Shown one piece after another: positions 17,401-26,906 of a stretch of DNA of 64,000 bases (the first letter of the stretch is position 1; each line of letters begins with the position of its first letter). Under the pieces are notes generated by a model. It did not search any database and was not told where the DNA came from. It worked only from the letters and a program-made list of their open reading frames with translations. The stretch lies in assembly GCA_934436505.1 (NCBI GenBank), contig CAKSAP010000001.1, positions 682,001 to 746,000 of the forward strand. The letters are read 5' to 3'. A program made the position numbers and the translations under genes. The stretch is from an uncultured Eubacteriales bacterium (lineage in GTDB: Bacteria; Bacillota; Clostridia; Oscillospirales; Acutalibacteraceae).

Positions 17401-20026
17401 GGAAATATTTGATAAGGAAAATTGCCTTATTCCTGTTGATGGAGATAATCAGATTTCATTTGACATTCCCGCAAACTTCAAGGGTCAGATTTATGCCTAT
17501 GCAATAGACAATGTTGAAAATAAAGGCAATGAAGTCCATCCCAACGGCGCCGTTATTGAAAATGCCGACAAGCATAAGGAAACTTCAAGCATTGAAATCA
17601 CAATGCCCGAAACTTCATATTCGCAGGCATATTCAAACAGCTTTACGGACGCAGACGAAAACAGACAGCTTGATGCCACTCCTGATTATGATACCGCAAA
17701 GAATGTTCCGCTTTATAATGATAATGATAATGACGGCTTTAATGTGAATGTAACTGTCAAGGATACATATTCTGGTATCAAGAGCGTTGAATGTGTATTG
17801 AAAGAAAAAGAAAAAGAAAAAGAAAAAGAAAACGACACTCCCGTTGATTCCTATTCGAGCGATAAAGTAAATGGTTGGACTGTGAACAAGGAAACAATAG
17901 ATAAAAACCTTGTAACAGAAGTATCAAAAGCAATTAAAATTGACGGCAACCATAACGATATGGTGCTTGAAGTAATTCTTACCGACAACGCAGGCAATGT
18001 CAGCTACGATTATGTGATGTTCGGTATCGATAAGACTAATCCCGATATTGCTGTAGCATATGACAACAATAACGGCGATGTAAAGTCGAACAACGGCAGC
18101 ACATATTTCAATGCTGACAGAACTGCAACGGTTACAATTTCAGAGCGTAACTTTGACCCCTCAAAGGTTGTATTTACAATTGCAAATGCAGAGGGTAACG
18201 CACCCGAGGCTGTTCGTATTGATGAAATCAACGACAGCATCGAGAGCACAGACGAAACACAGCATACCTATAAGATTACATATTCGGGCGAGGGCGTTTA
18301 CACATTTGATGTAAGCTGCACCGACAGAGCAGATAACGCTAATGGCGAAGTTAAGTACGGCGAGTCTGTTGCTCCGAAGGCATTTGTACTCGATAAGACT
18401 GCTCCGACAATTTCCGTTTCGTATGACAACAACTCTGCTGCAAACGGCAAATTCTTCAATGCTCACAGAACTGCAACAATCGTTGTAAAAGAGCATAACT
18501 TTGATGTTAACCGTGTAGTTATTAACGGTACAGCTTCATTGAACGGTGTGGCTAAGGCATTCCCCGCAGCAGCTTGGACAAGCGACGGAGATATTCATAC
18601 CGCAATAATTTCCTACAATGAGGATGCCGATTATACATTCTCAATTTCAATGGACGATATGGCAGGCAACGCAATAACAGACGCTTCCGTAAGCTACGGT
18701 ACATCTGTGGCAGCAAAGGAATTTACTGTTGATACTGAAATTGCAAAGCCCGTAATCAGCAATCCCACAAACGGCAAGCCTTATCAGCAGGAGGTACCGG
18801 TAAGCATTTCTTCAACGGACGTAAACCTTGAAAATTGCGTAGCGACCTTGCTCAAGACAGGTAGAGAAAAGGACGAAAACGATAGCTGGAAATGGGTTAA
18901 GGACTTCAGAGTTGATAATGTTATAAATCTCTCAAATAACGGTCAGACAAGCTCGTTTAGCATAAATGACCTCTTTGAGCATGAAAGACTCAACGACGGT
19001 ATTTATACTCTTAAGATTGATGTTGCCGACAAGGCAGGAAACACACAGTCCGAGACAGTTACATTTACCGTAAACAGATTCGGCTCGGTATATGATTACA
19101 ATCAGTACACAACCGAAACCCTTAACGGAAAATATGTTCAGGCAATTACCGATAACATAGTAATTACCGAATATAACCCGTCTCCGCTTTCCGAAAACGC
19201 TGTAATATCTCTTACAAGAGACGGCGCACCCGTTGAAATAGGCGACAGCAATTTGATGATTACGCCTGTTTATACCGAAAGTGCGGCAGGTGCAAGCGGC
19301 TGGTATGAGTACAAATACGAAATCAGCAAAAACGTATTCTCAACCGTTGATGCACAAGGTAATATGAAATATCTTGACGGTATTTACAAGCTCTATGTAG
19401 CGTCAAAGGATATCGCAAACAACGATTCTGAAAATATCAGTGCAGGTGCGGATATGAGCTTCTCACTCGACTCCACTGCTCCGATGATTGCAAGCATTAC
19501 CGGCTTGGAAAAGAAAACCGTAAACGATGTTACAAAGGATGTTACTTTTGAGATATTCGACGCTATCGGTCTTGATACGGTCGAGGTTACATATGTCGGC
19601 GTGAACGGAAAGACAACCGAGACATATAACATCAGCGATTTGCTTAAATCGTATGACCCTGCAACCCAGGCTGAAAAGCCCGACATCACAAAGTATGACG
19701 GCAGCTTCACTATGGGCGAGGGAATGAACAACATTGTCAGAATTGTCGCAAAAGACCTTGCAGGTAATGTAATGGATACAGGCGACCCGAATGTTGAAAA
19801 TTCGGCAATCAATTTTGACGCTTCTGTTCTTGCGTTCAACAGCATGATAACGGTATCAACAAACCCGTTTGTTCGTTGGTACTCACATACAGTATTCTTC
19901 TGGGTAAGCATTGCGGTTATCGCAGTTGCTTTGGGAGCCGGCGGCTATCTTGTAGCTGTTAAGCTTCGTAAAAAAGAAGAAAAGGAAACCGAGGACTACA
20001 AGAACTCAAAGAAAAACAATAAATAA
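14441..20026 (+). CDS. Large surface protein with Ig-like repeats and C-terminal membrane anchor
   Basis: A protein of 1861 residues. A signal peptide (residues 1-36, ending AFAA) is followed by beta-rich repeats joined by D-[TK]-T-[AN]-P-x-I linkers: DTQAPKLD, DTTAPVISG, DKTNPDIAV, DKTAPTISV and DSTAPMIA. These are typical of bacterial Ig-like or cadherin-like domains. Motifs such as D-x-x-GN-x-S close each repeat. A GAAAAA hexamer run at 17805-17830 encodes a K-E repeat. One membrane helix near the C-terminus (FWVSIAVIAVALGAGGYLVAV) is followed by a basic tail. No sortase motif is seen. It lies between the kinase operon and the secretion genes. Binding or structural role outside the cell is likely; the ligand is unknown. 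Confidence 0.8.
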   Translation: MVSKNSLSKRIIALLLTAVLMIVSFPLSGVMFAFAANDGFAFEVKCGEAAIENAKVTVSATSGENQIIENAEYTSAKDGLVRVPEIDEYLANNVDAEIKMVFSVSADGYYDAESSRNATVTAENVKENILVSMLANPTVNYTVTKDFESKVKVYYLDAANSEVDITSGTSLPIGTKVYVRAGNVENYTLKVSEGAKVITGGVYEYTLDKDGLNISVEYQPLVYTIEVEIGENGNVAPSPTISIDKTKTETVVTITPDKDYRIANVTLNGNDVTDSVLDNKLTISNNAIDGDGKLSVTFEKDVYEVTLDYVKTNQSDRGEIKLFDGDNEITIDPKTKKVEVAANKTVTVKFIPKSKYSFINATFNGTEIAYDNLGKIEGEETLSYSYSFNVEQNVEIEADFSEVIVLPPDEIENVKGYFNVNNSVLMDEIYYTSSSSVSIKLNGTITLKNGTSITPDDNNIKCYRDSNNKNNTFKKVENKKKGIEITENDNITKVQFNGKDGKAYQINADLNIRFDKQNPEIKDISAPSGWTNASQTITFSVAELTEKYNNEEYASGIKSVTVNGNEITPVDGKYTFETTPEANRQYDDVYTIVATDNVGNSSEETITIKTDTQAPKLDKDGANPPIKFSADKANFFKRVINAVLYGNWNETKKKAEISVIDNTLLEKQNITVTLGFFKDNLAETADKEIVASGEAKNGRATVSVNLDDLQNFAYQGVIKYKLSDSLGNETEYALVTTEISNIDTEFSSIMIENNAPKFTNYNTEEKPVCISASPLNAETGKSNDDIYNGEIKFTVGIQDTESGLYSVEVKINDNNCNVSDTYTDNDTEKTDEYKESVHVFNQSEADLSSHTLTFNTEGIVPTEIEIKNENDEVIETKFGYKVVVTVCDNAGNVSTQTRTVYKDTTAPVISGFDFGVDPVKNIEKTDYGFFFKETATVKVKAQDVAGKKEVASGVKAIVAYAKDINGNVYYVRNSENYQLPIINEKHEEIFDKENCLIPVDGDNQISFDIPANFKGQIYAYAIDNVENKGNEVHPNGAVIENADKHKETSSIEITMPETSYSQAYSNSFTDADENRQLDATPDYDTAKNVPLYNDNDNDGFNVNVTVKDTYSGIKSVECVLKEKEKEKEKENDTPVDSYSSDKVNGWTVNKETIDKNLVTEVSKAIKIDGNHNDMVLEVILTDNAGNVSYDYVMFGIDKTNPDIAVAYDNNNGDVKSNNGSTYFNADRTATVTISERNFDPSKVVFTIANAEGNAPEAVRIDEINDSIESTDETQHTYKITYSGEGVYTFDVSCTDRADNANGEVKYGESVAPKAFVLDKTAPTISVSYDNNSAANGKFFNAHRTATIVVKEHNFDVNRVVINGTASLNGVAKAFPAAAWTSDGDIHTAIISYNEDADYTFSISMDDMAGNAITDASVSYGTSVAAKEFTVDTEIAKPVISNPTNGKPYQQEVPVSISSTDVNLENCVATLLKTGREKDENDSWKWVKDFRVDNVINLSNNGQTSSFSINDLFEHERLNDGIYTLKIDVADKAGNTQSETVTFTVNRFGSVYDYNQYTTETLNGKYVQAITDNIVITEYNPSPLSENAVISLTRDGAPVEIGDSNLMITPVYTESAAGASGWYEYKYEISKNVFSTVDAQGNMKYLDGIYKLYVASKDIANNDSENISAGADMSFSLDSTAPMIASITGLEKKTVNDVTKDVTFEIFDAIGLDTVEVTYVGVNGKTTETYNISDLLKSYDPATQAEKPDITKYDGSFTMGEGMNNIVRIVAKDLAGNVMDTGDPNVENSAINFDASVLAFNSMITVSTNPFVRWYSHTVFFWVSIAVIAVALGAGGYLVAVKLRKKEEKETEDYKNSKKNNK

Positions 20027-20035
20027 TTAAACAGC

Positions 20036-20069
20036 TGACGGGCACGGTCTGTGCCGTGCCCGTCTTTGT
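20036..20069 (+). terminator. Terminator after the surface protein
   Basis: Hairpin GACGGGCACGG / CCGTGCCCGTC with a 6-base loop, followed by TTTGTT. It separates the first half of the island from the type VII genes. Confidence 0.75.
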
Positions 20070-20138
20070 TAAGCTTATAAACAAATGCTCAGTCTTATGA
20101 GCTTTTGCTTATGATTTTAATGCAGTAGGGGAATTAAA

Positions 20139-21050
20139 ATGGGAATTTTCGGACAGGACCTTTTTACAGAGGGCTTTGACAGCGCAAACGCTTACTATGT
20201 CCTCGAAGATAACGGAATGTTTTCGCTCACGGAATACAAGGTGCTTAAAAACCAAAGCAAGAACTTTGTCAAATGCTCAAAGCTTCTATACAACGGAAAA
20301 ATAAAGCTCTTGTATTTTTCTTCAAATTACAAATCGCTTAAAAATATGATGGTCTCGATTGATGTCGATACATTTTTGATGCTTATTGCAAATTTAATAA
20401 ATGCGATAATCGATATCCGTCAAAACGGTTTTTTGAATTGCAATAATCTTGACCTGTCATTTGATAAAATCTTTGTTGATACAAAAACATACGAGATTGA
20501 TTTTATATATTTGCCTATAAGCAATGACGAGAGCAGCTCTCTTGCATTCGAAAATGATTTAAGGGCAAATACAATTAAACTGTTGACCTCAATGCCTTTT
20601 TCCGATGAGCGTATTCCGAGAATTTGCGGATATCTTTCAAACGGAACAATAGGGCTTAATCAGGTATATGATGCTATTTGCTCCGAAATGGGCGGAAGCG
20701 GCAAGATAAGAGTGCAGCCGAAGCCCGAGGTACATAAATTTTCCTCACAGCCTGTTATGAGATTTTATTCTCTCTCTCCTGCGGACAACGTTATGTTTAA
20801 TATAAGCACGGCGGAGTTCGTTATCGGTAAAAATCCATCGGCTGTGAACGGTGTAATTTCATTTAATAAGGCAATAAGCCGTAAGCATTGTAAAATTACC
20901 TTCCAAAACGGCTCTTATTATTTGATTGATTTGGGAAGCGCAAACGGAACATATATCAATGATTCCGTACTTACAAAGGGATGTGCTTATCCACTTAACA
21001 GCGGCGACACGGTAAAGCTTGCTAACAGCTTATTCAAGGTTGAGTTCTAA
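20139..21050 (+). CDS. FHA-domain protein with DUF6382-like N-terminus (paralogue of 7268)
   Basis: A protein of 303 residues. N-terminal ~190 residues share layout with the protein at 7268: short YF/Y-SS phrase, LILxxxKIFVD.., FIYLPIS. They may be a degenerate kinase-like fold like the cytosolic part of EssB/YukC, though I cannot prove it. The FHA domain spans about 208-303 (FVIGKN, SRKHCKI, GSANGTYIND). Unlike its paralogue it has no TTVL linker. It opens the type VII gene group and is 11 bases before the ATPase gene. It may link the phosphothreonine pathway to the secretion machine. Confidence 0.85.
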   Translation: MGIFGQDLFTEGFDSANAYYVLEDNGMFSLTEYKVLKNQSKNFVKCSKLLYNGKIKLLYFSSNYKSLKNMMVSIDVDTFLMLIANLINAIIDIRQNGFLNCNNLDLSFDKIFVDTKTYEIDFIYLPISNDESSSLAFENDLRANTIKLLTSMPFSDERIPRICGYLSNGTIGLNQVYDAICSEMGGSGKIRVQPKPEVHKFSSQPVMRFYSLSPADNVMFNISTAEFVIGKNPSAVNGVISFNKAISRKHCKITFQNGSYYLIDLGSANGTYINDSVLTKGCAYPLNSGDTVKLANSLFKVEF

Positions 21051-21061
21051 GGAGTGATAAA

Positions 21062-22111
21062 ATGGCGAAATCTACAATAATAATTGCCGATTCGGATGAA
21101 AAGTATTTATCCTCGTTAGAAATAAAGTTCCTTGAACAGTTGGGCGATGAAATTGAGCTTGAGATTATCTCGCAAGCGGAATACTTCAATTCGTACTTTT
21201 CAATTCCGAGGACGGTAAATGTTCTTGTCGTGAGCGAGGAATTATACACTTCCGAGCTGCAGCGGCATAATATTGATAATGTTTTTGTTCTTACCGAGGA
21301 CGCTGAGGTAGGCGGAACAGAGGATTTATCGGTAGAAAGAATATTCAAATATTCAAACGCCGAGGATATATACAAACAAATTGTTGCTAAAAGCAAGCTT
21401 TCACCTTTTGCGCAGAAGGACAGAGAAACAACGGTTGCGGTCGTATGCTCTGCGGCAGGCGGAGTCGGAAAGACCTCCATAGCACTCGGAGTCTGCTCGG
21501 CACTGGCAAAAGGATATAACAAGGTGTTGTACATCAATGCACAGGTTATAAACGATTTTCAGTGCAACGTGAAAAATAACCTGCCGTTGCCGAATAATGC
21601 GATGTCGGAGCTTCTCAATCCCGACTTATCGTTGTTTACACGTATCAGCCATACTGTAAGGAATGAAGGCTTTGACTATCTGCCTCCTTTTTCGATGTCG
21701 CTTTCTTCGTTTGGATTGGATTGCTCGGTATATCTTAACCTTATAAAATCGGCTAAGGCAACTAAAAAATATGATGTGATTGTTGTTGATACAGATACTT
21801 CCTTTGATAAATTCAAAACCGATTTGTTGACCTATGCCAACAAGGTGTTGATAATCACGTCGCAGAATACAAATTCGGTTTTTGCAACAAATATGCTTTT
21901 GAAAAATATAACCTGCAATGACAGCGAGAAGTACCATTTTATTTGCAACGGCTTTGATGAAAATGCTTTCAATGCTTTGGTTGACGGCGATGTAAAGCCC
22001 AATTTTGTTGTCGATGAGCACATAAAGTATTTTAATGAATTTTCAAAAGACGGCATAGAAGGGTTTTCAAAGCTTCAGGGAGTACAAAAGGTTTCGTATT
22101 TATTGATATAG
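21062..22111 (+). CDS. MinD/ParA-like (CpaE-type) P-loop ATPase
   Basis: A protein of 349 residues. The N-terminal ~115 residues look like a receiver-like fold (IIIADSD start, VLVVSEE, VFVLTED) without a clear phospho-acceptor. A deviant Walker A follows (AAGGVGKTS, residues ~132-140) with VIVVDTD as Walker B. This arrangement matches CpaE/TadZ-like proteins that position secretion machines. In clostridial type VII loci a similar ATPase often lies beside EssC. ATP-dependent localisation or assembly is the inferred role. GGAGTG stands before the ATG, and the gene is packed tightly between its neighbours. Confidence 0.8.
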   Translation: MAKSTIIIADSDEKYLSSLEIKFLEQLGDEIELEIISQAEYFNSYFSIPRTVNVLVVSEELYTSELQRHNIDNVFVLTEDAEVGGTEDLSVERIFKYSNAEDIYKQIVAKSKLSPFAQKDRETTVAVVCSAAGGVGKTSIALGVCSALAKGYNKVLYINAQVINDFQCNVKNNLPLPNNAMSELLNPDLSLFTRISHTVRNEGFDYLPPFSMSLSSFGLDCSVYLNLIKSAKATKKYDVIVVDTDTSFDKFKTDLLTYANKVLIITSQNTNSVFATNMLLKNITCNDSEKYHFICNGFDENAFNALVDGDVKPNFVVDEHIKYFNEFSKDGIEGFSKLQGVQKVSYLLI

Positions 22112-22121
22112 GAGGATGAAG

Positions 22122-22373
22122 ATGGAAAACAGGGCAATAGTTGTTTTTAATATTCCAAAACGCAGATTTTCGGTTGACCTTGATATACCGCTTGATATTT
22201 CTGCTAACGATTTGGTGAATGCACTCAATGCGGCATATGATCTTGGCATTGATACCGCAGATATAAAAAATTGCTATTTGAAAGCGGAAAGACCGATTTC
22301 ACTTCTTAAAGGCAACAAGGAGCTTTCGGACTTCGGAGTCAGAAACGGAACGGAGATTTATTTTACCGAGTGA
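22122..22373 (+). CDS. YukD/EsaB ubiquitin-like type VII secretion protein
   Basis: A protein of 83 residues with a ubiquitin-like pattern. Strand AIVVFNIPKRRFSVDLDIP is followed by a helix (ANDLVNALNAAYDLGI) and the closing phrase LSDFGVRNGTEIYFTE. YukD/EsaB proteins are small cytosolic accessory factors of Firmicute type VII secretion. The start at 22122 is chosen because GGAGG (22111-22115) touches the earlier ATG at 22116 but is well spaced for this one. It lies 10 bases before essC. Confidence 0.85.
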   Translation: MENRAIVVFNIPKRRFSVDLDIPLDISANDLVNALNAAYDLGIDTADIKNCYLKAERPISLLKGNKELSDFGVRNGTEIYFTE

Positions 22374-22383
22374 GGTTGTAATT

Positions 22384-25300
22384 ATGGAATATGGGTATGT
22401 TTTGAAGATAAGCAATAAAAATCTTTATAGGGAAATCCAGCTTTCTGCAGAGGACAAGTATATCAAAATAGGTCTCGACACAGATTGCGATGTCCGTTTT
22501 TATAAAGAGCAGTTTTTTGAAAACTTTTCACTTACATTTATAAAAAAGAATAACAAGTGGCAGCTTATGTGCTCCGACAATGTTTTTGCGGATGTCGGCG
22601 ATGTCAGAAAGCTTGTTACAAAGGAGCTTTTTCACGGCGACAGATTTTCCGTGAAGTATCAGAGCTCTGATGCTTTGCTTTTTGAAATAGAATTCCTTTA
22701 CGATTTTGACAATGAAAAAAAGGATTACAGCAGGGTCGTTGATATATCCGGCAGAAGTAATATTGTTTTTTCGGGAAATCCGTCTGCGGATATTATTCTT
22801 GAAAGCAAATATTCGTCAAAGGATTATATTGAGCTTGTCAAGTGTAATGACGGCTTCAAGCTTTTGATTAAGGCGTCCGAGTACGGTGTGTATGTAAACG
22901 GAAGTAAGTCTGCCAACGGTGCGGTAATTAAAAATTATGATTTCTTTTCTGTTGCGGATTACAGCTTCTATATTAAGGATATGCAGCTTTACACCTCTGT
23001 AAACACAAGGATTAACGGATTGGCTTTTGTCGATGTGTTACAAAAGAACGGTTATCCGAAATTCAACCGCAATACAAGGGTAATGACAGTAATAAACGAC
23101 GAAAAAATCGAAGTTCTCGACCCTCCCGCAAAGCCGAAAAAGCAAAAGAATAATATAATTACAAAGCTTTTGCCCTCATTAGGATTGGTTGCGGTCGGTA
23201 TAGGCGGCGGCATCGCATTCAGCCCGTTTATGTTGATTTCAAGCGGTATCGGCGTTGTTGTGGGAATTGTCAATTACATTCAGGCTAAGAAAGAATTCAA
23301 AGACAACGCTGCCGAAAGAATAGAAAAATATAACGCATATATTGATAACAAAAGAAGGGAAATTACCGAGGAGCGTCTGAAAGAGCAGGCGGCGTTGGAG
23401 GAAATATATATAGATTCAAATGTGGAAAATCAGTATTTTGCACATTTTTCAAGTCATTTGTTTGAGCGTTCTCCCGAGGACGGCGATTTCTTGTGCGTAA
23501 GACTCGGAACGGGCGATACAGAGGCAAAAAAAGCCGTAAACTTCAAAAAACAGGAGAGACTTGAGGTCGAGGATGACCTACAGACGAAGCCGGAGGAAAT
23601 CAGTAAGGAATTTAAGTATGTTCACAATGCACCGATTTTCTGCGATTTGAAAGAAATAAACGCATTCGGAATTGTCGGCACGGAAAGCAATCGCTTCGGA
23701 ATTATGAAAAATATCGTTATTGATATTTGCGCCCGCCATTTTCAGTCGGATGTTAAGCTTTTCTTTGTTGCAAAGGCTGAGAACAGAGACAAGGTTTATT
23801 GGCTGCGTATGCTGCCGCATGTTTACAATGAGACGATCGGCGTGCGCAACATTGTATGTGATGACGAAAGTAAAAACATCCTGTTCGAATATCTTTATAA
23901 AGAGCTTACCCTGCGTGAGCAGAATAAAACAAAGCAGCCGCATATAGTTGTATTCCTTTATGATGAATACGGCTTTCAAAACCATCCCATTTCAAAGTTT
24001 GTAGGTAAGGCAAAGGAGCTCGGTATTACATTTATTTTCTTCGGAAACACGAGAGCCGATATAGGACAGGGCTGCGGATATATAGCGGAGCTCAAGGACT
24101 CGGGCAACGGAGTTCTGATAAACACATCGGATAAAAGTAAATCAAACGATTTCATTTTTACTGCGGTTACAGATGCTCAGGCGGAAAACATTGTAAAGCT
24201 TCTTGCACCGGTATATACCGAGGAGCTCTCTTTGGAGGGTACTCTTGTAAAAAACATTTCACTGTTCAAGCTGCTTAATATACTCACGGTTGACGATATC
24301 GACCTTGATGCAAATTGGAACAGATCACAGGTGTTCAAGTCAATGTCCGCACCTATCGGCGTATCGAAAAGCGGCGTGGTTTCTCTCGACCTGCACGATA
24401 AGGCACACGGACCTCACGGACTTGTCGCAGGTACGACCGGCTCAGGTAAATCCGAGATTTTACAGACCTACATTCTTTCTATGGCATTACTTTTCCATCC
24501 GTACGAGGTCGGATTTGTAATAATCGACTTCAAGGGCGGCGGAATGGTAAATCAATTCAAAAATTTGCCTCATCTTGTGGGTGCAATAACGAATATTGAC
24601 GGTAAGGAGATTGACCGTTCACTCAAATCTATCAAAGCCGAGCTGAAGAAAAGACAGCGCCTGTTTGCTGAGGCGGAAGTAAACCATATAGACAAATACA
24701 TAAAAAAATATAAGGCAGGCGAGGTAAATGAGCCTTTGCCGCACCTTATCCTTATTGTCGATGAGTTTGCCGAGCTGAAAGCCGATCAGCCCGAGTTTAT
24801 GAAAGAGCTTATTTCTGCCGCACGTATCGGTAGAAGCCTCGGTGTACATCTTATCCTTGCAACTCAGAAGCCGAGCGGACAGGTAGACGATCAGATTTGG
24901 TCTAACTCAAGGTTTAAGCTCTGCCTTAAGGTACAGGATCAGGCCGATTCGAACGAAGTGCTTAAATCACCTCTTGCGGCTGAGATAAAAGAGCCCGGAC
25001 GTGCGTATTTACAGGTCGGTAATAATGAAATATTCGAGCTGTTCCAATCTGCATACAGCGGAGCTCCTGAAAAATCCGACAACAGTAATGTAAAGGAGTT
25101 TACTGTTTATGCGCTTGCCGATTCGGGAAAGAGAATACCCGTTTACCGTCAAAAGAAAAAGAAGTCCGGAAGCGGCAACAGAACTCAGCTTGAAGCGATA
25201 GTCAACTATGTTTCGGAGTATGCGAGCAGGTCTAACCTTGCAAAGCTTCCCGATATTTGTCTTCCTCCGCTTGCGGAAAGAATAGATTATAGCTGTAAAG

Positions 25301-26865
25301 TAGATAACCTTGACAGTCTTTGTGTACCGATAGGTATTTATGATGACCCCGATAATCAGCTTCAAGATGTTACGGGAATAAATATATTCGGCGAAAACAC
25401 CCTTATTATCGGTTCCTCAATGAGTGGAAAGACAAATTTGTTGCAGCTGATAATCAGGGGAATTGCCGACAGATACACTGTTGACGAGGTAAACATTTAT
25501 ATTATAGATTTTGCTTCTATGGTGCTTAAAAATTTTGAGTCATTGAATCATGTCGGCGGAGTTGTGGTGTCGAATGAGGATGAAAAGCTCAAAAACCTTT
25601 TCAAGCTTATACTCGGAGAGATTGCGACAAGAAAAGAAAAGCTTCTCTCTGCCGGCGTAAGCAATTACCTTTCTTATAAAGAGGCGGGCAATACCGATAT
25701 ACCGCAGATAGTGCTGATGATCGACAATCTCACGGCACTTAATGAGTTGTATTTACAGGACGACGACACTCTTTTGACAATTTGCCGTGAGGGTATAGCC
25801 GTCGGAATAAGCGTGATTGTGGCAAATTCGCAGACGCAGGGAATCGGATACAGATATATGTCGAATTTTGCTTCAAAGGTTGCACTTTTCTGCAACGACA
25901 GCGGAGAGTACAGCTCGGTATTTGATTATTGCAGAATGCAGATTCCGTCCGTGGCGGGAAGATGCATCATAGAAAAGGACAAGCAGCATTACGAGTGCCA
26001 GACATACCTTGCCTTCGAGGGCGAAAAAGAGCATGAGCGTGTTGACGAAATGCGCAAATTCGTTAAAGAGGAGAATGAGAAAAATCCGAAGAAAAAGGCA
26101 AATATCATTCCCGTTATTCCCGATTTGCTCACATCAAATTATGTTGATGAACAGCTTTCGTATTTTGCAACAAACAAATACGATTTGGTAGTAGGTCTGA
26201 ATTATGCAAATGTTTCTCCGTTCGTGTTAAATCTTGCTGCACTTGGTTCGATTACAGTTTCCGGAAAAGAGAATTCGGGACGCAGTAATTTTATTCGTTA
26301 TTTGGTGTCAGCTATGGAAAAACGCAACTCTGACTCGACTGAAATTTATATTACAGATAATATCAGTCGAAAATTAGCATCTTTACAGGACTGCACTTGT
26401 GTTAAATCCTATTCAATTATGGCAGACAGCGTAACGGAAACGGTTAAAAATATTGAGCTTGAGCTTGAGAAAAGATATTCGACGCTTATGAGTGGTGAAG
26501 ATAACGTTCTTGATAATTCAAGCTTGATTATTCTTATTATTAACAATTCCGACGCTTTGGAGCTTATAAGTAATGACACTGAGGCATTTAACGCATACAA
26601 AAATATTACAGGAAGATATAAAAATCTTAATGTTTGCGTTATTGTCGGCGATTATCCCAACACAAATATCTCGTATTCGGCACCAGAGCTTATGCGAAAT
26701 CTCAGAGACGAGCGCCACTTCCTGTACTTCGATGATATTGATGCAATGAAGATAATAGACTTGCCGCTTGCAGTTATCAGAGAGAATAAAAAACCGATAT
26801 CCGTCGGCGATTGCTATTATATTAAGGAAAATGAGTGTGCTAAGATAAAAAGTGTGCACAAATGA
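22384..26865 (+). CDS. essC: EssC/YukB-type FtsK/SpoIIIE ATPase of type VII secretion
   Basis: A protein of 1493 residues, the normal length for Firmicute EssC. Two FHA-like domains (about 1-105 and 115-210) come first, then two membrane helices (about 262-300). Three P-loop ATPase domains follow. The first has a clean Walker A, GTTGSGKS (683-690), and Walker B LILIVDEFAE. The second has GSSMSGKT (1010-1017). The third has GKENSGRS, where Lys is replaced by Arg and is likely inactive. EssC is the membrane motor that recognises WXG100/LXG substrates and drives export. Here it sits with YukD and WXG100 genes but without recognisable EssA, EssB or EsaA. Confidence 0.95.
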   Translation: MEYGYVLKISNKNLYREIQLSAEDKYIKIGLDTDCDVRFYKEQFFENFSLTFIKKNNKWQLMCSDNVFADVGDVRKLVTKELFHGDRFSVKYQSSDALLFEIEFLYDFDNEKKDYSRVVDISGRSNIVFSGNPSADIILESKYSSKDYIELVKCNDGFKLLIKASEYGVYVNGSKSANGAVIKNYDFFSVADYSFYIKDMQLYTSVNTRINGLAFVDVLQKNGYPKFNRNTRVMTVINDEKIEVLDPPAKPKKQKNNIITKLLPSLGLVAVGIGGGIAFSPFMLISSGIGVVVGIVNYIQAKKEFKDNAAERIEKYNAYIDNKRREITEERLKEQAALEEIYIDSNVENQYFAHFSSHLFERSPEDGDFLCVRLGTGDTEAKKAVNFKKQERLEVEDDLQTKPEEISKEFKYVHNAPIFCDLKEINAFGIVGTESNRFGIMKNIVIDICARHFQSDVKLFFVAKAENRDKVYWLRMLPHVYNETIGVRNIVCDDESKNILFEYLYKELTLREQNKTKQPHIVVFLYDEYGFQNHPISKFVGKAKELGITFIFFGNTRADIGQGCGYIAELKDSGNGVLINTSDKSKSNDFIFTAVTDAQAENIVKLLAPVYTEELSLEGTLVKNISLFKLLNILTVDDIDLDANWNRSQVFKSMSAPIGVSKSGVVSLDLHDKAHGPHGLVAGTTGSGKSEILQTYILSMALLFHPYEVGFVIIDFKGGGMVNQFKNLPHLVGAITNIDGKEIDRSLKSIKAELKKRQRLFAEAEVNHIDKYIKKYKAGEVNEPLPHLILIVDEFAELKADQPEFMKELISAARIGRSLGVHLILATQKPSGQVDDQIWSNSRFKLCLKVQDQADSNEVLKSPLAAEIKEPGRAYLQVGNNEIFELFQSAYSGAPEKSDNSNVKEFTVYALADSGKRIPVYRQKKKKSGSGNRTQLEAIVNYVSEYASRSNLAKLPDICLPPLAERIDYSCKVDNLDSLCVPIGIYDDPDNQLQDVTGINIFGENTLIIGSSMSGKTNLLQLIIRGIADRYTVDEVNIYIIDFASMVLKNFESLNHVGGVVVSNEDEKLKNLFKLILGEIATRKEKLLSAGVSNYLSYKEAGNTDIPQIVLMIDNLTALNELYLQDDDTLLTICREGIAVGISVIVANSQTQGIGYRYMSNFASKVALFCNDSGEYSSVFDYCRMQIPSVAGRCIIEKDKQHYECQTYLAFEGEKEHERVDEMRKFVKEENEKNPKKKANIIPVIPDLLTSNYVDEQLSYFATNKYDLVVGLNYANVSPFVLNLAALGSITVSGKENSGRSNFIRYLVSAMEKRNSDSTEIYITDNISRKLASLQDCTCVKSYSIMADSVTETVKNIELELEKRYSTLMSGEDNVLDNSSLIILIINNSDALELISNDTEAFNAYKNITGRYKNLNVCVIVGDYPNTNISYSAPELMRNLRDERHFLYFDDIDAMKIIDLPLAVIRENKKPISVGDCYYIKENECAKIKSVHK

Positions 26866-26906
26866 TAATAGCCACATAAATTATTTTTATAAAATGAGGT
26901 GTAGTT

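Noticed and set aside
17805..17830. Phase-variable switch at the GAAAAA repeat
   Set aside because: The unit is six bases, so slippage changes length in frame and cannot switch the gene off. It is kept only as possible length variation.
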